Shown here: positions 7,033 to 11,114 of the stretch, piece by piece
How the letters are laid out: every line of letters starts with the position of its first letter
How positions within the stretch are numbered: the stretch's first letter is position 1
Origin: Clostridiales bacterium
GTDB taxonomy: Bacteria > Bacillota > Clostridia > Peptostreptococcales > T1SED10-28
DNA length: 11,114 bases
NCBI GenBank assembly: GCA_007134725.1
Contig: SLKF01000248.1
Span: 1 to 11,114 of the forward strand
Reading direction: 5' to 3'
The notes under the pieces: generated by a model
The model's database searches: none
What the model was told of the DNA's origin: nothing
The model's input: the letters and a program-made list of their open reading frames with translations, nothing else
Position numbers and translations under genes: made by a program

Positions 7033-7058
7033 TGTTTCAGCACCCAACTCGGGGTATA
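7033..7058 (+). promoter_or_regulatory. Candidate sigma-B-type promoter for the photolyase-mscS-iclR unit
   Basis: TGTTT (7033-7037), 14 nt, GGGTATA (7052-7058) fits the clostridial sigma-B pattern. In the Bacillus form it reads GTTTCA, 12 nt, GGGTAT. It lies between the upstream terminator and the AAGGAGG site of the photolyase gene and would give a leader of about 25-30 nt. An alternative sigma-A reading with TATAAA at 7055-7060 lacks a -35 box at the usual distance. Confidence 0.5.
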
Positions 7059-7090
7059 AAAGAAAAAAGATTATAAAGGAGGCTTCCCCC

Positions 7091-8608
7091 ATGAAAACCC
7101 TGTGGATTTTAGGAAACCAGTTAAATAAAGAATTAGCGGGATTTAAGGAAATCGATCGGAAAAAAGACGTGATTTTGCTGATAGAATCCAAAAAGCGTAG
7201 CCAGTGGAGAAACGTACATAAACAAAAATTGGTTCTGGTTTTTTCCGCCATGAGACACTTTGCCGAGGAGTTAAAAGAGGCCGGGTATACAGTGGATTAC
7301 CGAAAAACCCATAGCTTTGCAGAGGGCCTAAAGGAACATTTGAAAGACTATGATTCCGAAATTTGTTTGCTTCATGAGCCTACGGATTATTTTATCGAGA
7401 AGGACTTCGATAAATTACATAAAATAATTAATTTCAAGATCCTTAGTGAAAAGCCTCTATTTCTAGTGGGAAAAAAAGATTGGGAAAAATATTTGCCGAA
7501 GGATAAGTCCTGGAAACAGGAGAAGGTTTATCAGCGTCTTCGAAAAGAGCAGAATATTTTAATGGAGGGGGACCGCCCGGTAGGAGGAAAGTGGAGTTAC
7601 GACACGGAAAACCGAAAACCTCCGAAGGAAGGCTTGAGATTTGAAGAACCCCTAAATTTTTTACCGGACGAAATCACTAAGGAAGTTATGGAAAAAGTAA
7701 GTTGGGAGTACCCGGATCATTTTGGAGAAATGGAGAGCTTTTCTTGGCCGGTCACCCGGGAAGAAAGCCTTAAGGCATTAGAATATTTTATATATCAACG
7801 ACTGAAAACCTTTGGGGATTATCAGGACGCCATGATAACGGATGACCCCTGGATGTCCCATTCTTTGTTGTCCGGAGCAATCAATATTGGCCTGATCACT
7901 CCGAGGGAGGTAATTGAAAAGGCCGAGAAGGCTTATCACGACGAAAAAGCACCGCTTTCTGCGGTGGAAGGGTTCATTCGGCAAATCTTGGGATGGCGGG
8001 AGTACATTCGAGGCGTCTATCTTCGAAGTATGCCGGAATATGAAAAAACCAATTATTTTGATCATCAAAATCCGCTTCCGAGTTATTATTGGACCGGAAA
8101 AACTGATGTTTTCTGCGTAGCCACCGCTGTAACGGAAGTGATCAAAAACGGATATAATCATCATATTCAGCGACTGATGGTGCTAGGAAATTGGGCGAAT
8201 CTTCTTCGGATCAGACCTCAGGAAGTCTCGGACTGGTTTTTGGAAGCCTATGTGGATGCCTATGACTGGGTGGTCCTTCCCAATGTTTTGGGTATGGCCC
8301 TTTATGCCGATAGGGGTCTTATGAGTACGAAACCCTACGTATCCTCGGGGAAGTATATCCAACGAATGAGCAATTACTGCGATGCTTGCGATTATGATAT
8401 CAACGATAAAACTGGAGACCGGGCATGCCCCTTTCATGCTCTTTATTGGACTTTTCTGGAAGATCACCGACAACTTCTTGGCCGCAATCCCAGAATGAGA
8501 CTGATGTATGCCAATTGGGACCGGCAAAAAGAAGAAAATCGAGAAGCGTTACTGAAAAAAGGCCGTGCGCTTTTGAAAAAAGCAAAAGAGGAGGATTTCC
8601 ATGGATGA
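7091..8608 (+). CDS. Iron-sulfur photolyase/cryptochrome (FeS-BCP, PhrB-like)
   Basis: Light-driven DNA repair protein of the FeS bacterial cryptochrome/photolyase class, the group of Agrobacterium PhrB, which repairs (6-4) photoproducts and carries FAD and a [4Fe-4S] cluster. The start is the ATG at 7091, 8 nt after AAGGAGG (7076-7082), giving 505 residues, the normal length. Earlier in-frame codons back to 6938 run through the upstream terminator. The N-terminal domain begins LWILGNQLN. The four cluster cysteines are Cys342, Cys430, Cys433 and Cys446, with the same spacing (88, 3, 13) as in PhrB. NHHIQRLMVLGNW (His357/His358) matches the catalytic histidine region. The 3' end overlaps the MscS gene by 8 nt. 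Repair activity is inferred from the family; a purely signalling role is possible. Confidence 0.93.
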   Translation: MKTLWILGNQLNKELAGFKEIDRKKDVILLIESKKRSQWRNVHKQKLVLVFSAMRHFAEELKEAGYTVDYRKTHSFAEGLKEHLKDYDSEICLLHEPTDYFIEKDFDKLHKIINFKILSEKPLFLVGKKDWEKYLPKDKSWKQEKVYQRLRKEQNILMEGDRPVGGKWSYDTENRKPPKEGLRFEEPLNFLPDEITKEVMEKVSWEYPDHFGEMESFSWPVTREESLKALEYFIYQRLKTFGDYQDAMITDDPWMSHSLLSGAINIGLITPREVIEKAEKAYHDEKAPLSAVEGFIRQILGWREYIRGVYLRSMPEYEKTNYFDHQNPLPSYYWTGKTDVFCVATAVTEVIKNGYNHHIQRLMVLGNWANLLRIRPQEVSDWFLEAYVDAYDWVVLPNVLGMALYADRGLMSTKPYVSSGKYIQRMSNYCDACDYDINDKTGDRACPFHALYWTFLEDHRQLLGRNPRMRLMYANWDRQKEENREALLKKGRALLKKAKEEDFHG

Positions 8609-9506
8609 ATATGTAAAACTTGTGACAGAAAACCGGTTTGTAGTACGGCTCATTTTCGCTTTGCTGGGTGTAATCATCATATTAGCGGTGATAAACCTGA
8701 TCCGCTCCCGTATGGGAAGATACATTAAGGACCATAACAGTTCCTATCGAAGTAAAAAAGCCATAACCGCCCTAGGATACTTTCTGATTGTGCTGTTGAT
8801 TTCGATTATTTACTGGGAGAGTCTCGGCGCATTAACCGTATTTTTCGGAATCGCCGGTGCGGGGATTGCCTTCGCCCTGCAAGAAGTAATCGTCAGTATC
8901 GCCGGATGGATTGCTATCGTCTTTAGTGACATCTATAAATCCGGGGACCGGGTATTAATGGGAGGCATTAAAGGGGACGTGATAGACGTTGGGGTCCTAA
9001 GGACCACCATTATGGAAATCGGCGGATGGGTGGAAGGGGATTTATATAACGGAAGAATTGCACGAATCGCCAACAGTTTTGTTTTTAAAGAGCCGGTGTA
9101 CAACTACTCTGCAGATTTCCCTTTTCTGTGGGATGAAATTAAAGTGCCTATAAAGCATGGAAGCAACTACACCTTAGCCAGGGAAATATTGTATGAAGCA
9201 GCAGAAAAAGTAGTAGGAAGCTATTCTAAAGAGGCGGAGGAGCACTGGGATATCATGGTTCGTAAGTTTCTCATTGAGAACGCCTCCACCCATCCTATGG
9301 TATTCATCATTGCCAATGATAATTGGGTGGAATTTACCCTAAGATATGTGGTAGACTACAAAAAGAGAGTTAGAATAAAAGACGAGCTGTTTACAATAAT
9401 CCTTGAGAAGGTAGAAAATAGTTCCGGTCAGGTGGAATTTGCCTCTGCGACCTTTGAGTTGGTGAAGGCACCGCCTATTGAAGTAAGGTCCAATAATAGC
9501 AGATAA
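8601..9506 (+). CDS. MscS-family mechanosensitive ion channel
   Basis: Predicted inner-membrane channel that opens under membrane tension and releases solutes during osmotic downshock. The 301-residue protein has three hydrophobic segments, at about residues 13-35, 53-72 and 77-111. The third is the pore helix, rich in Gly and Ala (FGIAGAGIAFALQEV), followed by the conserved stretch IVFSDIYKSGDRV that leads into the cytoplasmic beta domain. The rest is a soluble C-terminal domain. It has the short MscS form with no extra N-terminal helices or cyclic-nucleotide domain. A GAGGAGG site (8588-8594) inside the photolyase gene supports the ATG. The 8-nt overlap upstream and 13-nt gap downstream suggest one transcript with both neighbours. 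Confidence 0.9.
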   Translation: MDEYVKLVTENRFVVRLIFALLGVIIILAVINLIRSRMGRYIKDHNSSYRSKKAITALGYFLIVLLISIIYWESLGALTVFFGIAGAGIAFALQEVIVSIAGWIAIVFSDIYKSGDRVLMGGIKGDVIDVGVLRTTIMEIGGWVEGDLYNGRIARIANSFVFKEPVYNYSADFPFLWDEIKVPIKHGSNYTLAREILYEAAEKVVGSYSKEAEEHWDIMVRKFLIENASTHPMVFIIANDNWVEFTLRYVVDYKKRVRIKDELFTIILEKVENSSGQVEFASATFELVKAPPIEVRSNNSR

Positions 9507-9519
9507 AGGTGGTCATAGG

Positions 9520-10293
9520 ATGGATAAAAGCAATTATATTACCATGATAGATCGTGGAATGGAAATTATTGATGTATTGTATCAGCAGGAGGAGGCCATG
9601 GGGATCTCGGAGATTTCCAAGAAACTGAACATTCCCAAGGCAACGGTTTTTCGAATACTGAATACCTATGAAAAATGGGGGATGGTACAAAGAGTTGGAG
9701 AAAATGGAGATTTTGTTCTAGGGCTGAATTTTGTAAAATATGGTGAACGGGCAAAGAACAATTACAGTTGGTATTCCTTGGGGGAAACCCTAGCGGAAAA
9801 GCTCTCATTGGAAGTGGGAGAGACTGTGAATATTGGAAAACTACATGAAGATTCCGTACTGATTTTGTATTCAAAGGAAGGGGAGTCATCCCTGTTGGTT
9901 TCCCGTCTGTTTCCTGTATCGGCCCTGTACTGCTCTGCCATGGGAAAAGTTTTTTTGACGGAATTTAAAGAATCGGAATTGAAGGCTTATTTCGAAGATC
10001 GTGAACACCCGAAACGGACGGTGTACACCATTACAAATTTTAGCGCTTTCCAAAAAGAAAAAGAAGAGATTAAAGAAAAGGGGATTGCCTACGATCGGGA
10101 AGAATACGAATATGGGCTGACTTGTCTTGCCCAGGGGATACATAATGGCCAGGGAAAGTTAATCGGAGCTATGAGTATCTCGGGACCCACAACCCGCATG
10201 GAGTTTAAAGGATTTGATCAATTAGAGGAAAAACTGAAAAAAGCCGTAAATGAAACGGAAAAAGTATTGAAGTATTACCAGGATAGTCCATAA
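9520..10293 (+). CDS. IclR-family transcriptional regulator
   Basis: DNA-binding regulator of the IclR family, 257 residues. Residues about 10-63 form the winged helix-turn-helix (MGISEISKKLNIPKATVFRI is the recognition region), followed by the wing WGMVQRVGENGDFVLGL. Residues about 80-250 form the effector domain, with typical blocks ETVNIGKLHEDSVLILY, ALYCSAMGKVFLTEF, GIAYDREEYEYGLTCLAQGI and GAMSISGPTTRM. AAGGTGG at 9506-9512 precedes the ATG. It follows the MscS gene by 13 nt and is probably co-transcribed. Such regulators often bind small organic acids or aromatic catabolites, but the effector and target here are unknown. Control of the citrate locus is possible but unsupported by anything in the sequence. 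Confidence 0.92.
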   Translation: MDKSNYITMIDRGMEIIDVLYQQEEAMGISEISKKLNIPKATVFRILNTYEKWGMVQRVGENGDFVLGLNFVKYGERAKNNYSWYSLGETLAEKLSLEVGETVNIGKLHEDSVLILYSKEGESSLLVSRLFPVSALYCSAMGKVFLTEFKESELKAYFEDREHPKRTVYTITNFSAFQKEKEEIKEKGIAYDREEYEYGLTCLAQGIHNGQGKLIGAMSISGPTTRMEFKGFDQLEEKLKKAVNETEKVLKYYQDSP

Positions 10294-10336
10294 ATTAAGG
10301 CGTAAAATAGAAACCGTAGTAAAATGCTTAAAATAA

Positions 10337-10386
10337 GCCCCCGGATACTAGATTTTAAAATCTAGTATCCGGGGGCGCTTTTATTT
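10337..10386. terminator. Perfect 40-bp palindrome acting as bidirectional terminator
   Basis: Twenty bases at 10337-10356, beginning GCCCCCGGATACTAG, are the exact reverse complement of 10357-10376, with no spacer. CTTTTATTT follows on the plus strand. On the minus strand the flank reads TTATTTTAAG. The palindrome lies between the convergent iclR and aminotransferase genes and can stop both. The GC-rich base and AT-rich tip are typical of a strong intrinsic terminator, though arms this long and exact are unusual. Confidence 0.88.
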
Positions 10387-10416
10387 CATGATAATTTTAC
10401 GCAACCTTTGAGAAAT

Positions 10417-11114
10417 TTACTGAAAAAGTTCCATATTTTCGATCCGATCAAAAACTTCTTTCAGTTTATCAATATTCACTGTACAGGCGATGCGGATATA
10501 GCCTTCCCCACATTTTCCGAAAGCATCTCCCGGCAGGGTAAGAACGTGGGCTTCCTGCAAAATCCGATCACTGACTTCTTTTGAAGATAGTCCCGTATCT
10601 TTGATGTTAGGAAAAAGATAAAAGGTTCCTTTCGGGCTGAGTACCGACATGTTTTTCAGGTTGTTGATCCTTTTCGCCGCATAAAAAACCCGTTCCTGAT
10701 ATTCCTTGACCATAGGGGGTTGAATGGTTTCACGTTGCCGAAGGGCATGAATCGCCGCCCGCTGCGACACGGAAGGGGCAGTAAATACGACGTTTTCATT
10801 GATCTGCTGGATGGTTTTAATAACAAAGTCCGGTGCAATCACATGGCCCACCCGCCAACCGGTCATGGTATAATCTTTGGAAAAACTGTTGATGGTAATG
10901 GTTCGCTCTTTCATTCCCGGGATGGAAACCATAGGAATAAACTCCCGTTCATAACTGTAAGCACTGTAAATTTCATCGGCGATAACGACTAGATCATGTT
11001 TTTTTGCAATGTCCGCTACGGCCTCCATGGTTTCCTTGCTAAAAGAGGTTCCGGTGGGGTTGTTGGGAGTGTTCACAACCAAAGCTTTGGTTCTTTCCGT
11101 AATCAAAGCTTCCA
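10417..11114 (-). CDS. Class I/II pyridoxal-phosphate aminotransferase, C-terminal part
   Basis: PLP-dependent aminotransferase of fold type I, cut by the right edge. About 232 residues are visible, roughly the last 60 percent of a protein normally near 390. The frame is open to the edge, and the TTG at 11106 is internal, within a typical EALITERTKAL segment. Visible landmarks are NTPNNPTG, the PLP-pyridine aspartate in VIADEIYS, the Schiff-base lysine in NSFSKDYTMTGWRVG, and the carboxylate-binding arginine in GYIRIACTV. This is the pattern of aspartate/aromatic-type aminotransferases of Clostridia. The amino acid substrate cannot be told from this part. It ends 41 nt from the palindromic terminator. 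Confidence 0.92.
   Translation of the reverse strand, partial: EALITERTKALVVNTPNNPTGTSFSKETMEAVADIAKKHDLVVIADEIYSAYSYEREFIPMVSIPGMKERTITINSFSKDYTMTGWRVGHVIAPDFVIKTIQQINENVVFTAPSVSQRAAIHALRQRETIQPPMVKEYQERVFYAAKRINNLKNMSVLSPKGTFYLFPNIKDTGLSSKEVSDRILQEAHVLTLPGDAFGKCGEGYIRIACTVNIDKLKEVFDRIENMELFQ

Noticed and set aside
6938..7090. 51-residue hydrophobic N-terminal extension of the photolyase reading frame
   Set aside because: It runs through the intrinsic terminator and the candidate promoter, has no ribosome binding site, and the ATG at 7091 has a good AAGGAGG site and a family-typical N-terminus.
7778..8527. Minus-strand open frames of 128 and 114 codons opposite the photolyase
   Set aside because: Shadow frames of a strongly conserved gene, with no supporting motifs.
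9520..10293. IclR regulator as the controller of the citrate operon
   Set aside because: It is 4 kb away in a different transcription unit, with two terminators between, and no shared operator could be identified.
1..11114. Mobile element, CRISPR array, prophage or novel defence island
   Set aside because: No transposase, integrase, terminal inverted repeats, spaced repeats or defence-type domains were seen; all genes belong to known housekeeping, metabolic or stress families.

Overview
The window looks like chromosomal DNA of an anaerobic, low-to-moderate-GC Firmicute of the class Clostridia. The basis is strong AGGAGG-type ribosome binding sites, A-rich codon choice, a clostridial-style citrate lyase cluster and a YobA/DUF3221-like lipoprotein. 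No rRNA, tRNA, mobile element or CRISPR array was found, so no finer taxonomic placement is made from the sequence alone.

Left third (1-5201): a citrate-use locus. The C-terminal part of a CitS-type 2-hydroxycarboxylate transporter enters from the left edge. After a 120-nt gap with a promoter-like sequence comes a tight five-gene run. It encodes the three citrate lyase subunits (citD acyl carrier, citE citryl-CoA lyase, citF citrate CoA-transferase) and the two enzymes that make and attach the prosthetic group (citX, citG). Junctions are TAATG or 8-nt overlaps, or a ribosome binding site placed on the previous stop codon, so the genes are very probably co-transcribed and partly coupled in translation. 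Together they take up citrate and split it to acetate and oxaloacetate. The acetylating ligase CitC is not in the window and may lie upstream of the transporter. A hairpin at 5171-5201 ends the operon and also faces the convergent lipoprotein gene.

Middle (5202-6995): a minus-strand lipoprotein gene, probably starting at a TTG codon rather than at the upstream ATG. Divergent from it is a MoeA/MoaB-like molybdopterin-binding protein with a five-cysteine tail, ending in a clear intrinsic terminator.

Right (6996-10386): a plus-strand unit of an iron-sulfur photolyase of the FeS-BCP/PhrB type, an MscS-family channel overlapping it by 8 nt, and an IclR-family regulator 13 nt further on. The start of the photolyase unit and the start of the lipoprotein gene both carry sequences resembling sigma-B general-stress promoters (TGTTT, 13-14 nt, GGGTATA). 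This would place DNA repair, osmotic release and an envelope lipoprotein under shared stress control. A perfect 40-bp palindrome then serves as a two-way terminator between iclR and a convergent class I/II aminotransferase that runs off the right edge.

No wholly new system was recognised. The points most worth a second look are the paired sigma-B-like promoters, the regulatory region in front of citD, and the cysteine tail on the molybdopterin-binding protein.
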